A DNA stretch of 6,079 nucleotides from an uncultured Eubacteriales bacterium (GTDB lineage: Bacteria > Bacillota_A > Clostridia > Lachnospirales > Lachnospiraceae): positions 1 to 6,079 of the forward strand of contig ONVT01000181.1 of assembly GCA_900321365.1 (NCBI GenBank). The letters are read 5' to 3'. The translations under genes and the position numbers were made by a program. The notes beneath the pieces are model-generated. The model was not told where the DNA came from, searched no databases, and was given only the letters and a program-made list of their open reading frames with translations. Shown in pieces: positions 1 through 5,294 of this stretch. Each line of letters starts with the position of its first letter. Position 1 is the first letter of the stretch.

Positions 1-104
1 ACATCGATCCCGGCAACGATCTGAATGTCCGGATCTTCCTTCGCAAGCTCCGTGATCACCTTCCCCATCCGGCCATTGCAGCCGGTCAGCAGTATTCTTG
101 TCAT
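1..104 (-). CDS. dapB: 4-hydroxy-tetrahydrodipicolinate reductase, N-terminal fragment (runs off the window)
   Basis: DapB is a cytoplasmic enzyme that reduces the DapA product to tetrahydrodipicolinate using NAD(P)H, the second committed step of lysine and diaminopimelate synthesis. Only 34 complete codons are visible. They start MTRILLTGCNGRMGK and contain the family's dinucleotide-binding signature GxxGRMG (residues 8-14) at the end of the first Rossmann strand. The second strand ends in AGID, with an acidic Asp34 where these enzymes contact the cofactor ribose. The ATG at 104 is preceded by AAGGA (112-116) with a 7-nt gap. dapA lies upstream on the same strand, 172 bp away. I see no terminator or credible promoter in that gap, so co-transcription with dapA is likely. 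The catalytic and C-terminal regions are outside the window. Identification rests on the motif plus the dapA neighbour and is firm despite the short length. Confidence 0.93.
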   Translation of the reverse strand, partial: MTRILLTGCNGRMGKVITELAKEDPDIQIVAGID

Positions 105-276
105 TACTTATTCCTTCTCAATTATACTCGTTACCATTATTTACTGCCGAATACCTGTTGAAAGACAGCCAAAGGCAGGCTGGTATCTATCTGTCAGGAA
201 TCCGTATAATCTGAAACTCTGTCTTGAAAGAGGCTGCTGTCCCAGAAGTCAAATAAGCACTGTCAGCGGGGTCATT

Positions 277-1161
277 CTATAAGATCCCGTATGTCTGCAT
301 GGCCTTCCTCAGCCGTTCGACATTCTTCGGCTCCATCTCGCACATCGGCGAGCGGAGGGGGCCGACTTCCTTCCCCATCAGGTTCATCGCGGTCTTGACC
401 GGGATCGGGTTCACCTCGCAGAACAGGGCGTCGATCAGCTCGAGCGCCTCAAGCTGCAGGTGCGCGCTCCTGGCGGTATCTCCGTCGAACCAAGTCTGAC
501 AGATCTCATGGGTCTGGCGCGGCGCGACATTGGACAGCACGGAGATTACGCCAAGGCCGCCAAGAGACAGAATCGGGACGATCTGGTCGTCATTGCCGGA
601 GTACAGGTCGATCGCGTCGCCGGCGAGTGCTTTAACCTTCGCGATCTGTGAGATATTTCCGCTTGCCTCCTTGACAGCGCGCACATTCTCAGTGTTCTTC
701 GCGAGATGCGCGATCGTCTCCGGCGCGAGGTTGCAGCCGGTGCGGCTCGGGACATTGTAGAGGATGATGGGGGTATGCACTGCCTCGGATATTTTTGTGT
801 AGTGCTCAATCAGGCCCTTCTGCGTCGCCTTGTTGTAATACGGCGTGACGCACAGAAGGCCGTCCGCGCCCATTTCCTCCGCCTCGACAGACATATGGAT
901 CGCGTCGCGCGTGCAGTTGGAGCCCGTCCCCGCGATGACCGGGACGCGGTGGTCCACGTATTCGATGCAGGCCCGGATAGTCTCCAGATGTTCATCAACC
1001 GACAGACATGAGGACTCACCGGTCGTTCCACAGATGATGATCGCATCCGTTCCCGCCGCGATCTGCTCTTCGACCAGCTCTCTCAGCTTCCCGAAATTCA
1101 CGCTCTCATCCGCATTCATGGGAGTGACGATCGCAACTCCGGCACCCTTAAAAATCGCCAT
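277..1161 (-). CDS. dapA: 4-hydroxy-tetrahydrodipicolinate synthase (294 aa)
   Basis: This cytoplasmic class I aldolase condenses pyruvate with aspartate semialdehyde, opening the lysine/diaminopimelate branch. The length is normal for the family (about 290 aa) and the protein is one TIM barrel plus C-terminal helices. Visible active-site elements are GTTGESS (45-51, with the Thr46/Thr47 pair), TPYYN (106-110, Tyr109 being the proton-relay Tyr from the partner subunit), YNVPSRTG (135-142, with catalytic Tyr135 and substrate-binding Arg140), Schiff-base Lys164 in VKEASG, and the GGLGVISV loop (201-208). By alignment to the E. coli lysine-inhibition site, His58, Asn82 and Tyr108 are kept, Glu84 is replaced by Asp86 and His53 by Val55. 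Feedback sensitivity therefore cannot be called. The ATG at 1161 follows AAGGAG with a 7-nt gap. The gene has its own strong promoter (1332-1360) and a leader of about 160 nt. dapB follows downstream. Confidence 0.98.
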   Translation of the reverse strand: MAIFKGAGVAIVTPMNADESVNFGKLRELVEEQIAAGTDAIIICGTTGESSCLSVDEHLETIRACIEYVDHRVPVIAGTGSNCTRDAIHMSVEAEEMGADGLLCVTPYYNKATQKGLIEHYTKISEAVHTPIILYNVPSRTGCNLAPETIAHLAKNTENVRAVKEASGNISQIAKVKALAGDAIDLYSGNDDQIVPILSLGGLGVISVLSNVAPRQTHEICQTWFDGDTARSAHLQLEALELIDALFCEVNPIPVKTAMNLMGKEVGPLRSPMCEMEPKNVERLRKAMQTYGIL

Positions 1162-1190
1162 ACTGTTTCTCCTTCTCTTTTGAGGCAGGA

Positions 1191-1226
1191 TCAGCCGCCT
1201 TTCCCGCGGGTCAGCCGCCTTTCCCG
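1191..1226. repeat. Two perfect 16-bp direct repeats, 20-bp period, in the dapA leader
   Basis: TCAGCCGCCTTTCCCG occurs at 1191-1206 and again at 1211-1226, separated by CGGG. On the transcribed (minus) strand each copy reads CGGGAAAGGCGGCTGA. The repeats lie 30-65 nt upstream of the dapA start, just before its ribosome-binding site. Each copy contains AAAGGCGGC, which can pair with GCCgGCCTTT (1299-1308) in the terminator-like hairpin, with one bulged base. A function is not established; the repeat could simply be a recent slippage duplication. Confidence 0.85.
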
Positions 1227-1291
1227 TCCTGTGGCCTGCAGATGTAAATCAGACTGTTTTTCATTTTACGCGAAAATGCGCTCCTGGTACG

Positions 1292-1325
1292 AACAACAAA
1301 AGGCCGGCGCACTCAGCGCCCGCCC
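1292..1325 (-). terminator. Terminator-like hairpin with T-rich tail between nrdG and dapA
   Basis: On the minus strand GGGCgGGCGC (1325-1316), loop TGAGT (1315-1311) and GCGCCgGCCT (1310-1301) form a stem of five GC pairs, one G/G mismatch, three more GC pairs and a wobble pair. It runs straight into TTTTGTTGTT. This has the form of a Rho-independent terminator and would end transcripts from nrdG, whose stop is about 50 nt upstream. The oddity is that it lies downstream of the dapA promoter and starts at that promoter's predicted +1, so it could also attenuate dapA or act as a 5'-end stabilising hairpin. The tail is interrupted by G residues, so its strength is uncertain. Confidence 0.55.
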
Positions 1326-1331
1326 GTGGTC

Positions 1332-1360
1332 ACTATAACATTGCGCAAATCGTATGTCAA
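1332..1360 (-). promoter_or_regulatory. Predicted vegetative sigma promoter for dapA-dapB
   Basis: On the minus strand a perfect -35 TTGACA (1360-1355) is followed by a 17-bp spacer and TATAGT (1337-1332), a five-of-six -10. The bases TGt directly upstream of the -10 give an extended -10 element. The predicted start of transcription is near 1325, giving a 5' untranslated leader of about 160 nt. The -35 begins only 17 bp after the nrdG stop codon. This is the best promoter in the window and indicates that dapA-dapB is transcribed independently of nrdDG. Confidence 0.85.
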
Positions 1361-1377
1361 TCCATTGACTTTCTTTT

Positions 1378-2202
1378 TCACACTCCCCTCAGCGATACTT
1401 CCGGCACCCATTTTGACGCCTGCTCTCTCATTTTCTCCAGCTCCTCCTGTGACGGCGAGGACAAAACAAGATTCGGATTCGTAAATGTCCCCACAAGATC
1501 GCCGCGCGCTTCAAACCGTTGGAGGTACCACGCGCGCGCGCCCTGCAGCTGCTGCGCGATCTCCTTCATATCCTCCACTGTATGCAGGCCATGAACAACC
1601 GTCGTGCGGAATTCATAATCTGCCTTCCCATTCATCAGCATGGAAATGCTCTCCCTCGCGCGCTCCCACAGCTCCAATGAGCGATTCACTGCCGCATTTT
1701 CCTCTCCTGATGGAACAGCATCGTTCACATGAAGCAGCATGTCGCTTGTCAGTGCATCATTCCCCTGGGGCAGCAGGCCGCATGTCAGTGCATATTTCCC
1801 GGGGCTGTTCTTCACATCCATCGCGACATAATCCACAAGAGATGCATCCAGGATCTTCCGTAAAGCTTCCGGGTTCAGTCCGTTCGTGTCAAGCTTGACC
1901 AGGTATCCCATCTCCCGGATCCTTCCCAGGAACTGCGGGAGATCTGCGTGCAGCGTCGGCTCTCCACCTGTTACCGCAACCGCCGAGAGCCTGCCCCTGC
2001 GTCTCTCCAGGAAATCAAAGAAATCTTCCTCACTTAATCCGGCGCCCCACTCCAGGTCTTCGCGCTGAGCCAGCTTCGGCAGCACAAGATCCGGATTCTG
2101 GCAGAACGGGCAGCGAAGGTTGCAGCCTTGTGTAAACACAGTGCAGGCAATCTCCCCTGGATAGTCAAGCAGTGTCAGTTTCTGTAATCCTGCAAGGTGC
2201 AT
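1378..2202 (-). CDS. nrdG: Anaerobic ribonucleoside-triphosphate reductase activating protein, radical SAM (274 aa)
   Basis: This cytoplasmic radical-SAM enzyme cleaves S-adenosylmethionine and abstracts hydrogen from NrdD to install its glycyl radical. The cluster-binding CxxxCxxC motif is GCNLRCPFC, with Cys27, Cys31 and Cys34. The S-adenosylmethionine-binding GGEP is at 79-82. Further barrel-strand motifs are KLDTNG (103-108), YVAMDVK (125-131), YEFRTTVV (196-203) and YLQRF (226-230). The opening MHLAGLQKLTLLDYPG is typical of the NrdG2-like subfamily, which is closer to pyruvate-formate-lyase-type activases than to the short E. coli NrdG. At 274 aa it is longer than the roughly 230 aa I expect; the excess is an internal 12-residue repeat around residues 135-170. 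It lies downstream of nrdD on the same strand but across a 297-bp repeat-filled gap, so co-transcription is probable rather than certain. The Shine-Dalgarno is weak (GAGGAAGAG, about 9 nt before the ATG). Confidence 0.93.
   Translation of the reverse strand: MHLAGLQKLTLLDYPGEIACTVFTQGCNLRCPFCQNPDLVLPKLAQREDLEWGAGLSEEDFFDFLERRRGRLSAVAVTGGEPTLHADLPQFLGRIREMGYLVKLDTNGLNPEALRKILDASLVDYVAMDVKNSPGKYALTCGLLPQGNDALTSDMLLHVNDAVPSGEENAAVNRSLELWERARESISMLMNGKADYEFRTTVVHGLHTVEDMKEIAQQLQGARAWYLQRFEARGDLVGTFTNPNLVLSSPSQEELEKMREQASKWVPEVSLRGV
1693..1800 (-). repeat. Degenerate 36-bp (12-residue) in-frame tandem repeat inside nrdG
   Basis: Residues 135-170 of NrdG divide into three 12-residue units beginning GKYALTCG, GNDALTSD and VNDAVPSG, with the conserved Ala at 138, 150 and 162. 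The DNA shows the same: GCACTGACA occurs twice exactly 36 bp apart (units one and two), while unit three is recognisable mainly at the protein level. Units sit between the AMDVK strand and the helix before YEFRTT, probably a surface insertion. Slippage duplication inside a coding region that kept frame is the simplest origin. Confidence 0.7.
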
Positions 2203-2308
2203 GGTCTTCTCTTCCTCTTCATTCTATCTGAATGTCATAGCCACAGAGAGCAAAGTCGAGTCGTCGCATATTTCGGGCGCGTCTTGCTTTTTTCTGCGCC
2301 TTCACGCA

Positions 2309-2345
2309 AGAATCCGCAGCGCTGGAAGGGGACGCTGCGGATTCT
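2309..2345. repeat. 13-bp perfect inverted repeat (strong hairpin) between nrdD and nrdG
   Basis: AGAATCCGCAGCG (2309-2321) and CGCTGCGGATTCT (2333-2345) are exact reverse complements around an 11-base loop. As RNA this is a long, stable hairpin about 105 nt before the nrdG start. Neither strand has a T-run directly after it, so it is not a canonical intrinsic terminator. A processing or stabilising element in the nrdD-nrdG transcript is possible but inferred. A second perfect small hairpin, GATCGA-tct-TCGATC (2348-2362), adjoins it. Confidence 0.85.
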
Positions 2346-2520
2346 ATGATCGATCTTCGATCCTGTGGATCTGTTAATATGCCTCTTTGTACCCTGCCTG
2401 AATCAGCAATTTCGCAGCCTTCATCTGCCTGATTCTGTAATTATGCCTTCCTTCGCCTGCTGAATCAGCAATCATGCATCCTTCGTCTGCCAGAATCCGT
2501 TACACCGCCCTGCTTTGTCC
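2336..2520. repeat. Degenerate tandem array, about 31-bp units, six copies, between nrdD and nrdG
   Basis: Successive units start at 2336, 2364, 2395, 2426, 2458 and 2488, with lengths of 28 to 33 bp. Each opens TGC or TGT, has a GAATC or GATTC core about four bases in, then an AT-rich middle, and ends in a pyrimidine-rich tail resembling CCTTCGTC. The copies at 2395 and 2458 match at 25 of 30 aligned bases, and those at 2426 and 2458 at 24 of 30. The two outermost copies are the weakest. The last copy spans the nrdD stop codon, so part of the array encodes the end of NrdD. The period is not a multiple of three and no ORF runs through it. Alternating GAATC and GATTC cores could base-pair between units in RNA. 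Confidence 0.7.
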
Positions 2521-5046
2521 TGCATACGGATGGAACTGATCCGAATCCAGGTACGCGCGGATCGCGGGGATGTCGGTGAAGGCTTTCAGGCCTTCTCCGT
2601 CGCTGCCAATCAGAGTCGGCGCGCTCGTGATGTGGAACTGCGAGATCAGGGTATCTGCCTCTTTCTCGCCCGCAACAACGACTCGGTAATCGATCTTGTT
2701 TTCATCCATGTAGTTCCGGATGATCTTGCACTTGGGGCAGGTCTTCGTCGTGACGAGCACCGGAATCTCTTCCAGCGCCGCAACCTGCATAGAATCAGAT
2801 ACAAAAGCCTTCTCCTGAGTCTCGCTTTGCGCCACACCAGACGCCGATACTGCCTCCCGGCCTGCGCCGGCGCTTTCCACAGTATTCCCGAGTGTACTCT
2901 GAGCGGCTATCCCATTCACTGTCTGCTCATTCACGCCGGCCATCTTACCGTATACCCGCGCCGCCGGTCCGCAGCAGGACCGCTCCGCGATGTAGACCTT
3001 CCGATCCTTGAACTCCTGCGACTTCCCGTCGTTCCAGTTCTTGACCGGGCGGTAGTATCCGGTGATTCTCGAGTACACTTCCGCTTCCTTCCCGCACAGC
3101 GGGCAGGTAAAATGCTCTCCATTAATGTACCCGTGATCCGGGCACACGGAGTAAGTCGGGCTGATCGACACATAGGGCAGCCGGTAAGTGTCGGTGATCG
3201 TCTTCACCAGCTTCGCCGCCGCCTTCCAGTCGGGAAGCTTCTCGCCCAGGAAGGTGTGGAACACGGTCCCTGAGGTGTACAGCGGCTGGAAGTGATCCTG
3301 TACATCCAGCGCCTCAAACACATCATCCGTCATGCCGACCGGGAGATTCGTCGAATTCGTGTAGTAAGGCGTACCGTTGTCATTGGCCGTGTGGATGTCG
3401 GGGAAGCGGCTGATGTCATGCTTCGCGAAACGGTAAGCCGTCGACTCGGCCGGAGTCGCCTCGAGGTTGAAAAGCTCAGGGGCGTACTTTTCCTGATAAT
3501 CGGACAAGCGGGCGCGCATGTGGTTCAGCATCTTCTCCACGAAGTCCTGGCTCTCCTTATGCGTCAGGTCCTTGCCAAGCCAGCGCGCGTTCAGGCACAT
3601 CTCATTGCCGCCGCAGATTCCGATCGTGGAAAAATGGTTATCAAATGTGCCAAGGTACGCCTGCGTGTAGGGATACAGCCCGGCGTTGAGAAGGTTCGAG
3701 ACGACCTCGCGCTTCGTGTGGAGCGAGCGGGCGCACGCGTCCATCAGGTTGTCGAGCTTCTCCCAGAACTCCTCCTCCGTCGCGCACAGATAGGCCAGCT
3801 GCGGCAGGTTGATGGTCACGACGCCGATGGAGCCGGTCGACTCGCCCGCGCCGAAGAATCCGCCGTTCCTGCGCTTGAGCTCCCTCAGATCCAGGCGGAG
3901 CCGGCAGCACATGGAGCGGATGTCGGAAGGCTTCATGTCGCTGTTCACATAATTTGAGAAGTAGGGCGTGCCGTACTTCGCGGTCATGCCGAAAAGGAGC
4001 TTATTGTTCTCGCTCTCCTCCCAGTCGAAGTCCTTCGTGATGGAGTAGGTCGGGATCGGGTACTGGAACCCGCGGCCCTGCGCGTCGCCCTCGGTCATGA
4101 TCTCGATAAACGCCTTGTTGATCATGTCCATCTCTTTGCGGCAGTCACCGTAGGTGAAATCCATCTCCTTCCCGCCGACGACGGCCTTCTGGTTCTTCAG
4201 ATCCTCAGGCACCGTCCAGTCGAGCGTGACATTCGTGAACGGCGACTGGCAGCCCCACCTTGACGGGGTGTTCACGCCGTAAATGAAGCTCTGCACACAC
4301 TGCTTCACGCCTTTGTAGTCGAGCTCGTCGACACGCACGAAGGGCGCGAGATAGGTGTCGAACGAGGAAAATGCCTGCGCGCCGGCCCACTCGTTCTGCA
4401 TGATGCCCAGGAAGTTCACCATCTGGTTGCAGAGGGTGGAAAGGTGCTTCGCGGGGCTGGAGGCGATCCGTCCGGAGACGCCCTTGATTCCCTCGCAAAT
4501 GAGCTGCTTGAGGTTCCAGCCTGCGCAGTAGGGTGCCAGCATGGACAGGTCGTGGAGATGGATCGCGGCCTTCTTGTGGAGCTGCGCGATCTCATTGTCA
4601 TAGATCTCATTCAGCCAGTAGTTCGCGGTGACCGCTCCGGAGTTGGAGAGGATCAGTCCGCCCAACGTATATTGGACGGTGGAGTTCTCCTTCACTCTCC
4701 AGTCGAGCCGGTCGAGGTAGCCGTGTACCAGCTTGGAATAGTCGAGCACGCTTGCCGCCGCCTCACGGACGCTCTTGCGCTGGCTGCGGTACAGGACGTA
4801 CGCCTTGGAGACGCGGAAATACCCTGACTCGGAAAGCACCTGCTCTACCGCGTCCTGGATGGATTCGATATCGACAACATTCTCCTCGGTCCGCATCAGA
4901 GCGTAGACGTTCATGAGAATCTTGTTCATGATGTACTCGCCCGGCACAGGCGTTCCGGTTGCCTTGAACGCCTTCTCCATTGCGGCCTGGATCTTGTCTC
5001 CGTCAAATGGGACGATTGTCCCGTTCCTCTTTCTAACCTTCAGCAT
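2500..5046 (-). CDS. nrdD: Anaerobic (class III) ribonucleoside-triphosphate reductase with C-terminal glutaredoxin-like domain (848 aa)
   Basis: This cytoplasmic, oxygen-sensitive enzyme reduces ribonucleoside triphosphates to deoxyribonucleotides using a glycyl radical made by NrdG. Residues 2-93 are an ATP-cone, the allosteric nucleotide site, opening LKVRKRNGTIVPFDGDKI. The catalytic barrel follows. Likely active-site cysteines are Cys174 (in YCAGW) and Cys381 (in MCCRLRLD); other family landmarks are CQSPFTNVT (266-274) and GESTGSIGVVTINLP (401-415). The zinc site appears as CPDH (635-638) and CPLC (648-651), that is CxxH/CxxC rather than four cysteines. The glycyl-radical site is RITGYYRPVKNWN, with Gly663. 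After an Ala/Ser/Gly/Gln-rich linker (about 694-758) comes a thioredoxin-fold domain (760-837) with redox motif CPKC (770-773) and cis-proline loop TSAPTLI (807-813, Pro810). This suggests a built-in thiol reductant instead of formate. The ATG at 5046 is chosen because GGGAG lies 8 nt before it, the ATP-cone begins there, and the predicted transcription start (near 5147) is downstream of the longer ORF's ATG at 5163. Confidence 0.96.
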   Translation of the reverse strand: MLKVRKRNGTIVPFDGDKIQAAMEKAFKATGTPVPGEYIMNKILMNVYALMRTEENVVDIESIQDAVEQVLSESGYFRVSKAYVLYRSQRKSVREAAASVLDYSKLVHGYLDRLDWRVKENSTVQYTLGGLILSNSGAVTANYWLNEIYDNEIAQLHKKAAIHLHDLSMLAPYCAGWNLKQLICEGIKGVSGRIASSPAKHLSTLCNQMVNFLGIMQNEWAGAQAFSSFDTYLAPFVRVDELDYKGVKQCVQSFIYGVNTPSRWGCQSPFTNVTLDWTVPEDLKNQKAVVGGKEMDFTYGDCRKEMDMINKAFIEIMTEGDAQGRGFQYPIPTYSITKDFDWEESENNKLLFGMTAKYGTPYFSNYVNSDMKPSDIRSMCCRLRLDLRELKRRNGGFFGAGESTGSIGVVTINLPQLAYLCATEEEFWEKLDNLMDACARSLHTKREVVSNLLNAGLYPYTQAYLGTFDNHFSTIGICGGNEMCLNARWLGKDLTHKESQDFVEKMLNHMRARLSDYQEKYAPELFNLEATPAESTAYRFAKHDISRFPDIHTANDNGTPYYTNSTNLPVGMTDDVFEALDVQDHFQPLYTSGTVFHTFLGEKLPDWKAAAKLVKTITDTYRLPYVSISPTYSVCPDHGYINGEHFTCPLCGKEAEVYSRITGYYRPVKNWNDGKSQEFKDRKVYIAERSCCGPAARVYGKMAGVNEQTVNGIAAQSTLGNTVESAGAGREAVSASGVAQSETQEKAFVSDSMQVAALEEIPVLVTTKTCPKCKIIRNYMDENKIDYRVVVAGEKEADTLISQFHITSAPTLIGSDGEGLKAFTDIPAIRAYLDSDQFHPYAGQSRAV

Positions 5047-5054
5047 GGCTCTAA

Positions 5055-5061
5055 CTCCCTC
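5055..5061 (-). promoter_or_regulatory. Shine-Dalgarno that fixes the nrdD start
   Basis: The minus strand reads GAGGGAG with 8 nt before the ATG at 5046, close to ideal for a Gram-positive ribosome-binding site. It supports the internal ATG over the in-frame ATG at 5163, which would add 39 residues (MLLLIVHRYMW...) unlike the family's N terminus. Confidence 0.85.
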
Positions 5062-5153
5062 GTACTCTTTTTCCTTGTACTCTGCTCTCTTGTGTGGTTT
5101 CGCTGACGAGCGACGAGTTTCGCCGCCGCTCCACATGTAGCGGTGCACGATTA

Positions 5154-5181
5154 ATAATAACACAAAATATGGGGTTGTAAA
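5154..5181 (-). promoter_or_regulatory. Predicted nrdD promoter with a candidate NrdR box in its spacer
   Basis: On the minus strand TTTACA (5181-5176, five of six) is followed by a 16-bp spacer and TATTAT (5159-5154, five of six), with TGt upstream as an extended -10. The predicted start is near 5147. The spacer, 5160-5175, reads ACACAAAATATGGGGT on the plus strand and agrees with the NrdR-box consensus acaCwAtATaTwGtgt at 13 of 16 positions. NrdR is the zinc/ATP-cone repressor of ribonucleotide reductase genes, and its sites commonly overlap promoters. A second box at the usual distance of about 31 bp is not convincing, so the operator is tentative; the promoter is better supported. Confidence 0.6.
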
Positions 5182-5238
5182 GACCCTTCCGGAAATGTTT
5201 TTTCATCAAGGAAACCAAACGCATAAAGTATCACTACG

Positions 5239-5269
5239 AAAAAAACAACCGTCACCCGGGCAAGTGACG
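5239..5269 (-). terminator. Rho-independent terminator after the V-ATPase subunit D gene
   Basis: The minus strand reads CGTCAC (5269-5264), an 8-base loop, GTGACG (5255-5250), then GTTG and seven T residues ending at 5239. It lies about 115 bp after the ATPase stop codon and about 58 bp before the nrdD -35, so it should end the ATPase operon and insulate nrdD. The stem is only six pairs but is perfect and the T-run is long. Confidence 0.8.
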
Positions 5270-5276
5270 ATTGCTT

Positions 5277-5294
5277 TGTGATCTGATGATCACA
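5277..5294. repeat. Perfect 7-bp inverted repeat, TGTGATC-TGAT-GATCACA
   Basis: The 18-bp palindrome lies just ahead of the terminator in transcription order. It could be an extra RNA hairpin at the 3' end of the ATPase message, or a dimeric regulator site. It contains TGTGA and TCACA half-sites like those of CRP/FNR-family regulators, but 8 bp apart instead of the usual 6, and it is about 95 bp upstream of the nrdD -35. No function is assigned. Confidence 0.6.

Noticed and set aside
121..126. TATAAT on the minus strand just before dapB as a private promoter
   Set aside because: There is no -35 at a usable distance, and the transcript would start inside the dapB ribosome-binding site.
1191..1308. 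Classical antiterminator formed by AAAGGCGGC with the terminator arm
   Set aside because: The complementary segments are transcribed after the terminator-like hairpin, so they cannot prevent termination there.
1162..1325. Lysine riboswitch or T-box in the dapA leader
   Set aside because: The T-box GGTGGNACCGCG core is absent and I see none of the conserved lysine-riboswitch segments. A covariance-model scan would settle it; a significant hit would reverse this.
2221..2253. Promoter directly upstream of nrdG (TAGAAT -10)
   Set aside because: No acceptable -35 lies 16-18 bp upstream, and the start would fall in the nrdG ribosome-binding region.
2336..2520. CRISPR array
   Set aside because: The whole unit repeats with divergence throughout; there are no constant repeats separated by unique spacers and no cas genes.
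2515..3957. Long plus-strand open frames opposite nrdD (252 and 221 codons)
   Set aside because: They are antisense shadows of GC-rich coding sequence, without ribosome-binding sites or recognisable domains, overlapping a certain gene.
5047..5163. 39-codon N-terminal extension of nrdD starting at the ATG at 5163
   Set aside because: It lies upstream of the predicted transcription start, overlaps the promoter, has no family resemblance, and the internal ATG at 5046 has a near-ideal Shine-Dalgarno.
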